From: Rutstroemia sp. NJR-2017a BVV2
Lineage: Eukaryota > Ascomycota > Leotiomycetes > Helotiales > Rutstroemiaceae
Assembly: GCA_002946415.1 (NCBI GenBank)
Contig: NJPS01000044.1
Location: 1,014,076-1,078,075, forward strand
Reading direction: 5' to 3'
Length of the DNA: 64,000 nucleotides
Below, piece after piece: positions 11,558-23,700 of the stretch. Within the stretch, counting starts at the first letter, position 1, and the number at the start of each line of letters is the position of its first letter. The position numbers were made by a program, and so were the translations under genes. The notes under the pieces are model-generated. The model saw nothing but the letters and a program-made list of their open reading frames with translations. It made no database searches and was not told the DNA's origin.

Positions 11558-12263
11558 CAACTGAGAATCTGGCACAAGGGAGTGAACAGGATATGGCCAG
11601 GAAGTGGCGGTTGCCAGATTTCTCGGGAGAGAGGATATTCCACTACCTTGCCAGTATCGCAGGCGGCTGCTGCTCAATTCAACGCAACCTCACATGGTGA
11701 ATATGATGATGCGTGCCGCTGATGGATTGACCTTGACTTGCAAAAGATATGCAGAGCCAAGGCAGCATCTGCAGCTGAGAATTGATGAGCAAAGGGATGT
11801 ATGCAGACATATTGATGTTGCCAGTGGCCAAATTATACATCAAGATGTGAAGATGGATCAGATCATTCCCACGCGGGGTTGACTTCTTCCTAATTTAGGA
11901 TAGAGCTTTTACTATACCATGTAGAATCTAGCGCCGATCGTTCCTTATCAGTCCTCGATACGATGTTCTCCATTTTTCTTATCTTAGCGAGAAGTTATTA
12001 TGTAGATTTCACAATTACTCTTCCACGCTTCTCCTCATTTCCCCCACTGTTGGACGCTATCTTTGCATACCATCCCGGTCCGAGATAAACTGTCAATCAT
12101 TGCCATCGCCATGAAAAAGGTGGGAAAGATGACCACACAGATGCCTTGGCCCTCAATTGTTATCTCTTCATATCGTACTTCTCTTCTACCTCCTTGACCG
12201 CCGAGCCTTCACGCAACCAACTATTCTCACGCGCATATGCCGAATGTAAGAAGCAATTAGAAA
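11558..12263. other. Intergenic region upstream of the Zn2Cys6 regulator
   Basis: It holds the 3' end of the GMC gene and the promoter of the transcription factor. No gene is supported: the open frame at 11604-11882 has no recognisable motif and no start context. No strong repeat is seen. Confidence 0.4.
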
Positions 12264-14507
12264 ATGGAGAGTGCCAGTCATAGCAATGCAAGTCGGCGCG
12301 TCCCGTTCGACAAAAGAAAGCGAACCGAAACTTCATGCGACAAGTGCAAGTCGAGAAAGCAAAAATGCGATCGAATGCTTGGTCAAGGACAATGTCGATA
12401 TTGCGAGCTCCACCGTTTAACTTGCACCACAAATCAACCTCGAAAGAAGCGGTTTTATGGGAACATCGAAGGACTCGGCGGCAGACTCATTCTTCTAGAG
12501 TCTTTAGTGAAAGGACTGCTGCCAGAGGCAGACCTATCCGGCGTGAATGAAATGCAACAACTGGGCAAGGCATTGGGCATTCCGCTTCCGCATATAGAAG
12601 ACGCATCCTCATCTGGCCCCGCGCAATCAGAAAACAACAGTACTTTCAGCGAAGAGGAACAGTCCCTTCCTTTGTTACCTGACCAGCAAGGGCAAGTACA
12701 ATATATTGGGCCTTCAAGCTCATTCTCATTTCATCTGAAGCTGCGGAGGTTGATTGGCAACTACACGACTTATGAATTTGCTATGTTCGGTCGTAATGCT
12801 GCTGAGCATACGGATCTCCTGGACACCTCGAACATAAATATTACAAAAGCGGATAGCTGCAGGAATACAGAAAAGACGAATCACACAAACCTTATTAATG
12901 TTCCGAGTGATTATGGATCTCCATCAGAGACAATTCGGGAGATAGATGGACATGTCCTTGACTGTCTCGTGGATGCTTATTTCGACATTATACATTCTGA
13001 TTTTCCTGTTCTTCATGAAGCATCTTTCCGTGAAACGTATGAACAGTGGTCTATAAATACCCACGCTCCAAACTCGGTGTGGCTTTGTTCCTTACTCTGT
13101 GTACTCATCCTAGCGCTACGAGTGAGCAATGTCACTGTCCCCGAAGAGATAGAACGGAAATGGTGGAAACATATACAGATATTACTTCCAACTGTCTTCT
13201 TCACTTCGAATATTCTCACCGTTCAGGCTCTTATGCTTGCAGCGCTGCATCTTCATAATAATAGTCACCGAGATGCCTGCTGGAACTTGACAGGAACAGC
13301 TGTTCGTATCGCATTTGCAATTGGACTTCACCGGGATGATGTCAAGCATGGATCAAGCCCTCTTGGCAGGGAGCTGATGAAGCAATTATGGTGGACATTA
13401 TATGCTTTCGAACAGATGCAGGTGTCATCTTATGATCGGCCGAGTGCCATGGAAAGTAATGTCAGTTCGGTTGGGTATCCAAACGAAAGGATGGTGGGTG
13501 TCGCTGGACATTGCCCACAAGACTTCATGAAATGGTCACAAAAACTAGTAGTTCTCTTAGGATCTGCCTGCAAAGCGTTGAATGTCGCAGGCATAAAAAA
13601 TTCAGCGACTGAAGATGTTTATGCGAAACCGTTGTCCCCAGCAGCTGCAATCCTAAGAGATCTCAATCGATGGAAGGTAGAGCTCCCTGCTCATCTAAGG
13701 TTAGAGGTCGTCGACTCGGTTGCCCCATCTTCACAGCGGCCGCTCATTCTCCTACACATCCAGTACTATTACACGCAAATTCTCATGACCCGATCCGCCT
13801 TGTTACGGCGTGCCACTGCGCTTTCGAAGAACAACAGCACTCCCATGTCTCAAATCGTACACAGCACATCCGAGACTTGCATTGACGCAGGACGGAATCT
13901 GGGTAGACTGCTGCTCAAACTTGAGTCCATCAAGAAGTTCAACCCTTACACTTGGTGGGATGTCTTTTATACAGTCGCATCTGCTCTGGTTCTAGTCTTA
14001 GACATCAGTTGTCGCACAAAGGAACAAGCACTGCCCTCGATCCCCGAGTCACAAGACATCTTAAGGAATCTGTCCAACCTGATGTCTGAAGTGCTCCAAG
14101 ATCCTAAGGTACCTGACTCGATGAAGAAATGGGCGACGATAGTTTGTGAAGTGAAATCGGTAGCTGATGAATTCCACCCGCCACGATTGCAGTCACACAA
14201 CCCCACCAGCACCAATCATCTAGATGATCCACGTACTTCACGATCAGAAGCCAATCATGAGCAGCCGGACGAATTGGAGGAGGGGCATAGCCCGCATGCT
14301 AAGATGTCTCAAAACGCACAGACGAGTAACTTTCTAGAAGCTAGTAGCAGGGAGACGGTGCACTCCGGTACAAGTAGAGGAATGAGAGAAGAAAACGATG
14401 AGCCGCAGCACTTTTGGACACAATTCATGGATGGGGGAAATGCGGCGGCGCAGGATTGGAACTGGGATGGGATTGAAGCGCTTCTGAGAGCTGGGAGTTC
14501 ATTGTAA
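12264..14507 (+). CDS. Zn2Cys6 transcription factor with fungal-specific regulatory domain
   Basis: One uninterrupted frame gives 747 residues. The zinc cluster is Cys25-x2-Cys28-x6-Cys35-x8-Cys44-x2-Cys47-x6-Cys54, preceded by a basic stretch (RKR). It is followed by a linker and a short amphipathic helix (GGRLILLESLVKGLL) suited to dimerisation. The middle-homology (fungal_trans) domain begins near DAYFDIIHSDFPVLH at about residue 239 and includes VRIAFAIGLHRDD and LWWTLYAFEQMQVSSYDRPSAM. The C-terminus is polar and ends in an acidic/Trp segment (AAQDWNWDGIEALLRAG) that could activate transcription. It is nuclear and binds CGG-type DNA as a dimer by family knowledge. It sits at the end of the catabolic gene group and is the obvious candidate regulator; spaced CGG motifs lie upstream of several neighbours. 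The start was chosen as the first ATG before the cluster. Confidence 0.92.
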   Translation: MESASHSNASRRVPFDKRKRTETSCDKCKSRKQKCDRMLGQGQCRYCELHRLTCTTNQPRKKRFYGNIEGLGGRLILLESLVKGLLPEADLSGVNEMQQLGKALGIPLPHIEDASSSGPAQSENNSTFSEEEQSLPLLPDQQGQVQYIGPSSSFSFHLKLRRLIGNYTTYEFAMFGRNAAEHTDLLDTSNINITKADSCRNTEKTNHTNLINVPSDYGSPSETIREIDGHVLDCLVDAYFDIIHSDFPVLHEASFRETYEQWSINTHAPNSVWLCSLLCVLILALRVSNVTVPEEIERKWWKHIQILLPTVFFTSNILTVQALMLAALHLHNNSHRDACWNLTGTAVRIAFAIGLHRDDVKHGSSPLGRELMKQLWWTLYAFEQMQVSSYDRPSAMESNVSSVGYPNERMVGVAGHCPQDFMKWSQKLVVLLGSACKALNVAGIKNSATEDVYAKPLSPAAAILRDLNRWKVELPAHLRLEVVDSVAPSSQRPLILLHIQYYYTQILMTRSALLRRATALSKNNSTPMSQIVHSTSETCIDAGRNLGRLLLKLESIKKFNPYTWWDVFYTVASALVLVLDISCRTKEQALPSIPESQDILRNLSNLMSEVLQDPKVPDSMKKWATIVCEVKSVADEFHPPRLQSHNPTSTNHLDDPRTSRSEANHEQPDELEEGHSPHAKMSQNAQTSNFLEASSRETVHSGTSRGMREENDEPQHFWTQFMDGGNAAAQDWNWDGIEALLRAGSSL

Positions 14508-15978
14508 AATATTATTACAAAGTATAAGAAATATTGTAACTTGATGTGTGTATAACCTTGGCAAGTGTGGTGTGCTCTCAATTCGAAACATGTGAAGCAA
14601 ACGAGTGTGGTCAGTCGTCCCCAACGGAATCCGGAAGAAATCTTGCGTAAGCCTCCAGCCATTCCCCGCACAGAAAAATGGTGGTCGCTAGGTCAGGCTC
14701 GGTCAGGTCAATAAGAGGTCAGTCAATAGGTGCATAAAGCGAGCGAGCATGTGATTGATTGATTTTCCTAGACCAAAGCAATTGGCCAATGTGATGGCGC
14801 CATTTCATCGCGCGACCGTCTGGTACCTGACTACTTCCGTATGGCTTCTATATATGGACCAGCCTCGTAATTTGCATCCCAGCCACTCCCATCTCGGTTG
14901 TCTGGGCTACCCTTGCCGTCAGCCCGGGGCGTGTTTTTCTCATTTCCTCCCACTTTTCGTGTTTACGCGTTGAAGACGGGAAGCAAAAGCAAAGAGCATG
15001 TGGGAAACGCACGGTGGGAAGTTGTCGCGGCAACTTGGCAGATGATAGTCCGTACGAAGTAAGCCACCCAATCGATCAACGCGTGCTTCTTTCGTAAAGA
15101 ACAAATAATACGAAGGTTTGGGAGAAGACTGGCGTCGCGGCTCGTGTTGAAAAGCTTGAATGACCTCTTAGTACGAAAAGTACCAACTACAGTATACGGA
15201 AGAACCTAGAAGCAGTCGAAGCTCATCGACCTTGATAGAAAGGGTCCGGTCGATGTCGATCTTGGCCAACCTTGAAATTCTCAATTTTATTCAATGTTAT
15301 GCCATTCCCGCCACTTCTCATTTGATGCTATTCCATCCTGTCCAATCTCATACTTCATCGGGCGTAATGCATAGCTAGGGTATACGTAGCTGCAACGTAT
15401 TGCGGGACTCAATGTGACGAAAGCTTCCCCAGTTTAGTGACCAGCAGGGAGTGGACGGACCAAGACAATACTTCGTGCTGGATGAGCTGGACCGTTGGAT
15501 GCTTGACGCTTTGGATTTGCTTGACCTGGCTGGCGAACAACTCCGACTATCCAATCAGCATCGTCAATCCGCGCTTAAGCAATATGCTACTTTAAAGTAA
15601 GTATTTTGTAGTCAACACACCAAATCCACCACGATGCAGATGTAGACCCAGCAGGATCGAGCCACCCGACTTGTCTCCTAGTCCTGGACTCCGGGGTATA
15701 TTAAGATGAGCTGGTCACACATATGCCGCTCAATCTGAAAATTTCTATTCATCCAAACAACAACACAAGGGTACGAAGTACTTTAATATTAATCTCCCTC
15801 GTCCTCAAGCGGCAACCTCTGAATACTACTACTACCTCAACTTCCACCCGCATACTTTCTCCTTTCTTCTCAGTATTCATATAACACCATACACACACAG
15901 TCTCCGTCCTACTTCGAAGACCCTTTAATACATCACCTACCTCTACTCTCCCACAATCAACACACCCACACAGTCAAG
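14508..15978. other. Long intergenic region ahead of the GPI protein gene
   Basis: About 1.5 kb without a supportable gene. The final 250 bases before 15979 are rich in C and T (repeated CTCC/CACC), a common feature of strongly expressed fungal promoters and 5' UTRs. No repeat or RNA gene is recognised. Confidence 0.4.
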
Positions 15979-16665
15979 ATGCGTTTCGAAATCCTCCCCG
16001 TCCTCGCCCTCCTCTCCCTCTCCGCTGCCCAATCCTCCTCCAACACCGCGGCCGCCACCACCACCCAAACAAACGCCTACTCCCGCGCTGCCGATCAAGA
16101 CAGCAGCGCTCTCGCAACCCTGACCTCCGTCCTCGCAACCGCAACAAACGCTCAGATCAAATCTCAAATCTCGGATCAAATGAGCGCCATCAGCAAACAA
16201 CTCTCTGAGCTCTCCGCCCAAGCCAGCGCCGCCAGCGTAGCCCTCACCTCCAACATCGCAAACGCGTCTGCCGCCGCACAGAGCCAAATCTCCAGCTTGA
16301 GCTCTGTCATCGCGACTGAGACAAACTCCGCCGTCAAGAGTCAGCTCTCTGCGCAAATCGGCCAGATTAGCAGCAACTTCGAGCACCAAACTAGCGCATT
16401 GGATGCCTCTGCCACTGGTGCTTCGGTGACTGCCGCCGCTACTACAACTGGAAGTGCAAGTGGTGCAAGTGGAACTGGAAGTGCAAGTGGAAGTGGAAGC
16501 TCGGCATCTGGTTCGGGCTCGTCGGCGTCGGGAACACGCTCTGGCTCATCTGGCAGCGCGGCGAGTGCTTCGAGTACCGGATCCTCTTCTCATTCTGGTG
16601 CTATGCAGACAAAAGCTCCTATCGTCGGGGCCGCTATGTTGGGTGCTGCTCTGTATCTGTTGTAA
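15979..16665 (+). CDS. Secreted Ser/Ala-rich GPI-anchored cell-surface protein
   Basis: A single exon gives 228 residues. An N-terminal signal peptide (MRFEILPVLALLSLSAAQ) precedes a Ser/Thr/Ala-rich part. Residues about 40-140 form a helical region with repeating SQIS/SQLS patterns (IKSQISDQMSAISKQL and VKSQLSAQIGQISS), so it contains at least two related segments. Next comes a low-complexity Gly/Ser tract (GSASGSGSSASGSG). The C-terminus is a hydrophobic tail (PIVGAAMLGAALYLL) after a small-residue omega region near SSSHSGAM, as in GPI-anchored proteins. It is expected to be O-glycosylated and attached to plasma membrane or wall. No enzymatic domain is visible. Its codons strongly prefer C at the third position, which suggests high expression. 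It is not obviously part of the neighbouring catabolic group. Confidence 0.85.
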   Translation: MRFEILPVLALLSLSAAQSSSNTAAATTTQTNAYSRAADQDSSALATLTSVLATATNAQIKSQISDQMSAISKQLSELSAQASAASVALTSNIANASAAAQSQISSLSSVIATETNSAVKSQLSAQIGQISSNFEHQTSALDASATGASVTAAATTTGSASGASGTGSASGSGSSASGSGSSASGTRSGSSGSAASASSTGSSSHSGAMQTKAPIVGAAMLGAALYLL

Positions 16666-18446
16666 GGGATTTAATTACAATTGGGGATGACATGATGGGA
16701 TAGGGATGAATGAAAACGGAACTTTTTTAAAGACATGATGGAATGGAGGGGGTTAATGATATCAATGGATGGATGGGATAGGACAGTGCTTGAATTATAC
16801 ATTTGCATGGCATAAGTAGGCATTCGATAAGTTAATGAAATACCAATCATAATCATACCCTAATTTCTCCATGTTGTCTTACTGTTGCAGAGCACGGTCT
16901 TCATCGCGGCTTGCGCCAATCGAGCATCCACATTCCATGTTAACGACGACCGCATCTGATGAATCGCCCAAACAAATAAATCATCCAAAACCTCAGTTAT
17001 TATCGAACTTTTGGTTTAAAGGTCATCCTGCCGGCACAGCTCACAACCAGCCACGCAAAGTTAATACAAAAGCGAAAAAATATTTCGGCCATCCGCGGTC
17101 CACATCCCCAACTCCTCGCTTCGTCTTCCCTCCCATCATCGCAATACAGCCACCGAAACCCAGACTCTCCGCTTCCTATATACATGAAACGGTCCCTAGC
17201 GCTTTATTCAACATACGCAGCGTCTGTCCAACGTTTATCCCCGCAACTACAGATCTTGTGCAGTCACGTTAACCTCTCCTGCAGCTAGCATTGAGAGTGA
17301 TGATTCCTGATCTGATAAGAGGAGCACATAAACCCTGTCTCTTATGAGTACTGGGTGTATAGAACCGATCAGAAGGAATATCGTATACTTGTGTGTAGCA
17401 TGGCGTTTGTGATTTTGTGGTTATTGCTATAACCGGGCTAGCTGGCAGTCTGCTGGCACCAAGATTAGAAGTTTGTGTGTGGATTCAAGATGAATAGATG
17501 GTTTGATATAGTCGGGATTTAGTTCTCTGGGTTTGACGTGACGTCTTGGGGGTGAGGGAATTTGGGCGGGGTTGATGCTGATACGATACCCGGCTTTCAT
17601 TGTATACGATAATGCTGGCTGGATGGAAATATGAATATCTTCCAGCACAGTTAGTGGTACAAGGGGTATGATATATATTCTGCTGCCTATGGACCCGATA
17701 TCCCTGGCTGATAGAACGGAGACTGTTTTCTGCGGCAGACGGAGCGGAGTGGTTTGTCGGGGAGTTTTTATCACGGGTATCTAACGGATATCTAACTACA
17801 AACCGGAAATCACCCTGTCTTTCGCGTAAATTAAGGAGAGTATTCCGAGTCTCCCGCGTGGTGCGTGTATGATCGGACCAACGTCAGCCAGCGAATGAGG
17901 GAACATAGGCATGAAGCCACAGCCCAACAGAGGTGGCGAAGTGCCGGAAATGGCTCCGTAGTCGGCATGATGCCCAACCCATATCCTGCCTCTTGGTATG
18001 CGGCTCTTTTTGCGTTGCTCTGACGCCAACTGTTTCAAATGCTTGAGCAAGTACTTACTTCCCAAATGAGATTTCTTTCAGCAGAATTAGCCGCAGTAGG
18101 AACATTGGACAGTTCGGTGAATTATGTGTTTAAAATATCCGATAGGTCTAATTGTCGGCATCACATCGCCTCCTGCGGAATTATCGGGGCTCTATATCCG
18201 TTTGGTCCATAGGAGGTCCGATAAGTCTATATCCGTTAGGCCTATGAGCCTACTCGGAGGTTCCAGATTACATATTATCGCCGAATGACATCAAAGCTTC
18301 ATAAGACCACATCACCAGTGCATTGTGACTGCCGCAATATAAAGTCTTCACTAGGCTTCTTCTTTTCTGGGAGACTTGACTGTATGCGAAGGCATTTCCC
18401 AGCGCCTCACCAGTAAGACCTATCCAGAGCTCGAAACGTGCCGATC
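16666..18446. promoter_or_regulatory. Intergenic region; last part carries clustered TATCCG half-sites
   Basis: No gene is supported. In the 320 bases ahead of the pseudogene, TATCCG occurs at 18136-18141, 18195-18200 and 18230-18235. Related TCCGATA words lie at about 18138 and 18217, and ACGGATATC lies near 17782. TATCCG is the complement of the CGGATA half-site that forms the dyad at 2685-2700. The cluster may be the remains of a regulated promoter; this is inference. Confidence 0.4.
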
Positions 18447-19459
18447 ATGTCTCCGAAAATCGACGTTCACCATCATTTCCTATTCCAAGAGTATGTTGAT
18501 AGTGAGCTCCATCTTTCACGTTCGGGATCTTAGCTGACAACTAAATAGCTCTCAGCCAGCAAGGAGGAGATCCATCAGGCTGGCACGTCCCTGACTGGTA
18601 TCTGGAGCTAGATTAGGAGTTCAACAAGCGTCATGGAATAACAACAAGTATCTTGTCCCTTACAGCCTCAGGTGCGGCTATAGCCTCCGGTCCAGCTTCT
18701 ACGAGGCTTGCAAGAGTAGCAAATGAGGAAGCTGCTGCTATCCGGGATGCTCACCCTCAGCAATACGGCTTCTTCGCAGCCGTCCCATCACTCCTCGATA
18801 CTGAGGCGGCACTCTCGGAAGTTCAATACGCTCTAGATGTCTTGAAAGCAGGTGGGGTGACTGTTCACCAGATTCGGAGACGGCAACTACTATCTCGGCC
18901 ATGGAAAATTCAAGGCAATCTGGGATGAACTAGACAAACGAGCTGCGGTGGTCTTTCTCCACCCTACCCATCCAGTAGATACAACCCCTGTCAACAAACT
19001 TCTAGCTCAACCTGTCGTTGATTACCCACATGGGACGACAAGGGCTGCGGTGGATCTCATCGTTTCCGACACCGTCCGGACGCACCAAAGTGTGAAGATC
19101 ATCCTATCATACGCTGGCGGCACTCTACCATGGCTAGCTCAGCGTCCTGCAGGTCTGGTAGGCTTTTCTAAGAAAATAGATAAATCGTTGGAAGAGTTTC
19201 TGGCAGAGGCCAAGAGCTTCTACTTCGATCTTGCTCTGAGTGGCAGTCCTGAGGTTGTCAGCTCTATGTTAAAATTTGCCCAGAACGACCACATTCTCTT
19301 TGGGAGTGACTTCCCTTATGCTGATGAGGGCAGCATATTGTATTTTAACGGCAAATTGGCCGGAGCTCTTGGCGAGATGAGAGATAGGGAGCGGGATGGG
19401 ATGGGATCAATTTTGGGGCTGCGCATAAGCTCTTCCCTCGGTTTGTACAGGGTGGATAG
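18447..19459 (+). pseudogene. Broken ACMSD/6-methylsalicylate decarboxylase-type amidohydrolase
   Basis: Exon 1 (18447-18501) starts MSPKIDVHHHFLFQE, with the metal-binding His-rich motif of the amidohydrolase-2 family. A 47-nt intron (18502-18548) leads to a frame containing GGDPSGWHVPDW. That frame is then interrupted three times: a TAG at 18614-18616 where the family has a coding residue; a one-base loss near 18857-18862, after which FTRFGDGNYYLGHGKFKA continues in another frame; and a second shift near 19395-19410, after which INFGAAHKLFPRF leads to a stop at 19457-19459. Between them the body is well preserved, for example VVFLHPTHPVDTTPVN, KIILSYAGGTLPWL and LFGSDFPYAD. The 22-nt gap around the TAG is too short for an intron. 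The family does non-oxidative decarboxylation of salicylate-like or carboxymuconate acids. The loss looks recent because the rest still aligns well with the family. Confidence 0.82.
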
Positions 19460-20722
19460 TTGACAGATTTGGATTGTGGTGGGTTTTTACTAGCTTATGC
19501 GCAAGGAGATTGTTTGTGGAGATTTGCTCCTGATGGACAGGTGCTTCCGGCAAGAGTAAAACTAGTTCATTCATTCTCATCCGGCTCCCACATCACTGGT
19601 GATATATGGCTTGATCTTGTGATAGGAGGTTCGAAAGGAAGAAAATATACGAAGGAGGGGATGGTATTAAATTGAAAGGTCGTTATGGGGCAGCTAAAGG
19701 GGGAAAATACGGAGGGATTGATTCAGACGTGGAGATGCGACTAGTTTTTGATGAATGGGCGGGTTTAAGATATGTCACCATCAGCTATACTCAAACATCT
19801 CATGGGAGAAAAACTTCACCATTTATATAGAATCAGATCATATCATCAAACCAGGTTACACATAGATGGGTTGAAGACCAGAAGGTTAAGGTCTGTTTAG
19901 GCTACTACACCTGTACTGCAATCACGTCACATCTGCGGCGACGAAGTAATGGGAATTCCGTGGCAGAATTGAATCTACCCAGTTTTGCCCATCGTGAGGC
20001 AGAGACCCTACGAAACGAGATGGTTCATCTTATTCACTTCACAGGCCAGTGGTTGGCTGTTGTTGTAGTGCACTTTTCCTGAGCCAGCAACATATCTCGT
20101 CTAAGTAAGTCGTTGGTTTGTATCAAAGCCATGTATCGATGTGGCGCAGCACATGTATTGGCTGTCATGCTGGCACCACAGGACGGTTGCCTTCGGACGA
20201 CCACTACCCGTTGTGGCGCTACCTACCGTGGCACTGCTGGATGAGTTTCAGGTGCCCAACTGTTTGTTTCTCTATTTGTTCTTGTCGGTTGGAGGTGGTG
20301 ATGAAGAAAGCACTTGGTTAACTATATTAATATTGATATGTCAGGTTCGAGAATTTTTCTGTCAATAATTCTTCACCTCCATTGAAATTGTACCTCTGAA
20401 CAGCCGTAGATCGGCTTCTAATGTTCTGACGATTTTTTTCTTGCTGCTAGAAATTCACCATCACGTCGCTTCTGATTTCCATCGCCATCACACTCCAGTT
20501 CACTTCAACTCACTTTCACCATTTGTCTCCAATCAAGAAACCAAATCTTTTACCTTGTTTTCAACCAAGAAAATAAATATTGTACCGTGTTGGCTTGCTT
20601 CTGTAATATAACAGGATACTTACTTATCTGTTGCTTGCATCTCTTCTACCCATCCTTCTCTCTCAGTTACTGAGAACTCACTCCAAACTGCTTCCAGCTT
20701 CCTTATTTTTTCGCTATCTACA
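19460..20722. other. Intergenic region between the pseudogene and the sacsin-like gene
   Basis: No supportable gene is found; the short open frames at 19460-19675 and 20118-20368 have no recognisable content. The last 250 bases before 20723 are pyrimidine-rich, as in a promoter or 5' UTR. Confidence 0.4.
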
Positions 20723-23700
20723 ATGACTCTCGTTCCTATCACAAATAGAGCTCAAACGCAGAGCATCACTAACGCGTTGAAGAACATCTGCCGCGAGTAT
20801 CCTGCAGGAGGCGGAATCTTGAGAGAACTGCTACAGAATGCCGATGATGCTGGAGCTTCTGTTGTTGTATGCACCGTCGATTTTGGCTTCTTGAGAGTGT
20901 CACTGACTTCTCTACTTAGAAATTCGTGCTCGACGAGAGTTCCTATCAGACGGAGAATCTCTTGCATCCAACACTGGGTCAATACCAAGGACCAGCTCTG
21001 CTTGCTTTTAACAATGCAAAATTCAAAGATGCAGATTTTGACAGCATTTCACGCATTGGTGATTCGCTGAAATTTACTGATGGCTCCACCACAGGGAAGT
21101 TTGGCAGAGGATTTAATTCGGTATGTATAGCAAAGTACATCTGCCATGTCCAGCTGCTAAACAAATACAGGTCTATAACTGGACAGATTCGCCGTCCATT
21201 ATCTCAAGAGACCGTTTGTTCATCTTAGCTCCTCATGAACCGACCACGATCAATGGAAATATCTACGACTTCGTTTCTAATTCGAAGACCGACACAATGA
21301 AAGGGCACATGTCTGCATTTCACAAACTCTTACATCCGCTAGATCAGCCACTTGATGGCACCATTATTCGCCTTCCCTTGCGTACTGAACAGCAGGCACA
21401 AACGAGTTTGATTTCAGACCGTCACACCAGTGTCAACGAGATGTCTGATGTTTTGGATGCGTTTGCAGCTGAATTTTCAAATGGTGGACTATTGTTCATG
21501 AAGCATGTTGTCAAGATCAGCATTGAGTCCGAGATAACTGGACTTATTGAGCTGGAAGCTCTTGAACCCGAGAAAATTACATTGTAAGTTAGCGGGTACA
21601 ACTACCTTTCAGAACAAATTTAATGGATTACAGGCTTAAAGCCAAAGTCAACGATGCAATTATCAGCAGTCTCAAAGACTCCTCATATAGCATTGATATC
21701 ACATTCGAGATCACAACAACGACCCAATACCACAAACGCGAAGAGTCGACGCGGTCTAGATTTATGGTTCATCATACCGTACAGGGCCAGTCCATGAGCA
21801 AGGAAATGCTCGACTGGAGCAGAGCACAAAAGATGGTACCTTGGGTTGCTGTAGCGGCACGCCTACCTGTAAGTAAATCCGACCGCTCCTCTGTCACCGT
21901 TGCGCCACTAATTCATCGCTCAACTCCAAAAATGGAGGGTGGTCGATGGACTTGAGGATAGTCACTGAGAAGCCTCGTGCGGTTTTACCATTACTTCATT
22001 GACTAATTCGTTTTAGGAGAACACCACAAGCCCAGAGGCACCCGAACAATATTTAGCCGGGACGGGAAGCGTTCTGAAAGGCTCTCTGTTCACTGTCATG
22101 CCATTACCTATCCCCATCGACCAGCCTGTTCTCATTCATGCTATTTTTAGCATCTCTCCAGATAGAGCTAGACTCTACGACTCCCTTGATCTCAGTACAC
22201 AAGATCGCCTCCCAGCAGAATGGAACAAGTGGCTATTCAACAATCCAATCCCGCATGCGTGGACTGAGTTACTGCGTCATATGGTCCACACCTTTCCGGA
22301 ATACGCAACGTACGATCATTGGCCAAAGGGGACTGCCGATGGCAATGCCAATACGATCTCAAGCGGTGTCTTAGCTAAAGTTCTCGGATTGATTCAAACA
22401 CGAAAATTGCCTTTGTGGTACACCACGGTTGGCCATGTTGATGCAGCTATTGGTCTGCTAGCCAGCGGAAACGAATCAAAAGATTTGAAAATAGCTTTGG
22501 CAGAGGCGAAAACACCGGTTGTTGAGGTACCCAAGCGACTCAAGCCGGATATCAAAAGCATCTTCAAGAACCGGTATTTGGAACCACGAACTCTCTGTCA
22601 GTATCTGAGTGATAAAAATAACCAAACCAAATCCTGGACGCCACAGGCGAAGCAGACAATTCTCGAGTATATTATTGTGGAGCTCAAACCGTCTGGTTAT
22701 GGTGAAATGCTGGAATTGTTTTGCTTCAAAGATGGCATCTACCGGTCAATTAAAAATCATTGTGCATTTGTTCCCAGAGATGATCTTGAAGTAGAAATGT
22801 TTCAAGACAACCCGAAGAATAACCTCGACATAGACAAGTTCTCAAAAAAGGCACTTGATCACCTCCGGGGACTTTTGAGATCACCGGGACTGCACTCCAA
22901 TATCCGCTATCGCTCTGCGGATGACCTCCGAGACTATGCATTGGCATTCCCGTTCAATAATCTTGCTCCTGGAAGTGATACAGTTTACTTAAACTCAGTC
23001 CAAGTATCATTCGTCTCTAGGGTCTGGTTATGGCTTCACCAGAACAATGTTGGCGTATTGTATAACAGTCTTTCCAACCTTTGGCTCATCCCGCTTGCCA
23101 ATGGCAGCTACAGGAAGATCAAGCCAACCAAATGCTGGATATTTGCTTCGCCCTCGGGATTCATGGGAAGTCTAATGCAAAAGCTTGGGCAATCCTCAAA
23201 CGACGAGCCGGTATTAGCTACTAGTATGCCTTGGCTTAGCAATTCCACCATAGCAATGTTGAAAAGATCAGATATTGGATCTGTTCTGCAAATCAATAAC
23301 TGCGAGAACATCAATATACTACTTCATTGGCTAAGTAACATTGACCAAGCTGTCGAGCAATTATCTGAGGCAGACAAGTGCATCATCATGGACCATATTT
23401 CCAGTCATTTGACGCAGGATCGAGCTAGTTCACATGATATTGAAAAGAATCTACTGAGCCTTCGCAAGCTTCCCATCTATCCTAGCTTGGTATGGGTGGA
23501 TGATGGTGATCAGAGGTATGTAGAATTCCAACGGAGACGAGTGTAACGCTAATGCTGGTCGCAGATCGACAAGTACCAAGTTGGTTCGCATAAACTCTGC
23601 TAAAAAGCCCATCGGACTACTCGCAGCGAAAATGATCCCGCTTCCCGAATTCAAGAACTTCCAATTCATAGCTGCATCTTCCAAATCCGTACAAAAGGTA

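Noticed and set aside
11604..11882. 92-residue open frame between the GMC gene and the regulator
   Set aside because: No motif; the GMC protein already ends naturally at 11,557.
18602..18620. Possible tiny intron removing the TAG in the amidohydrolase
   Set aside because: The only GT...AG pair is about 22 nt, below any workable intron size, and the residues around the stop align without a gap.
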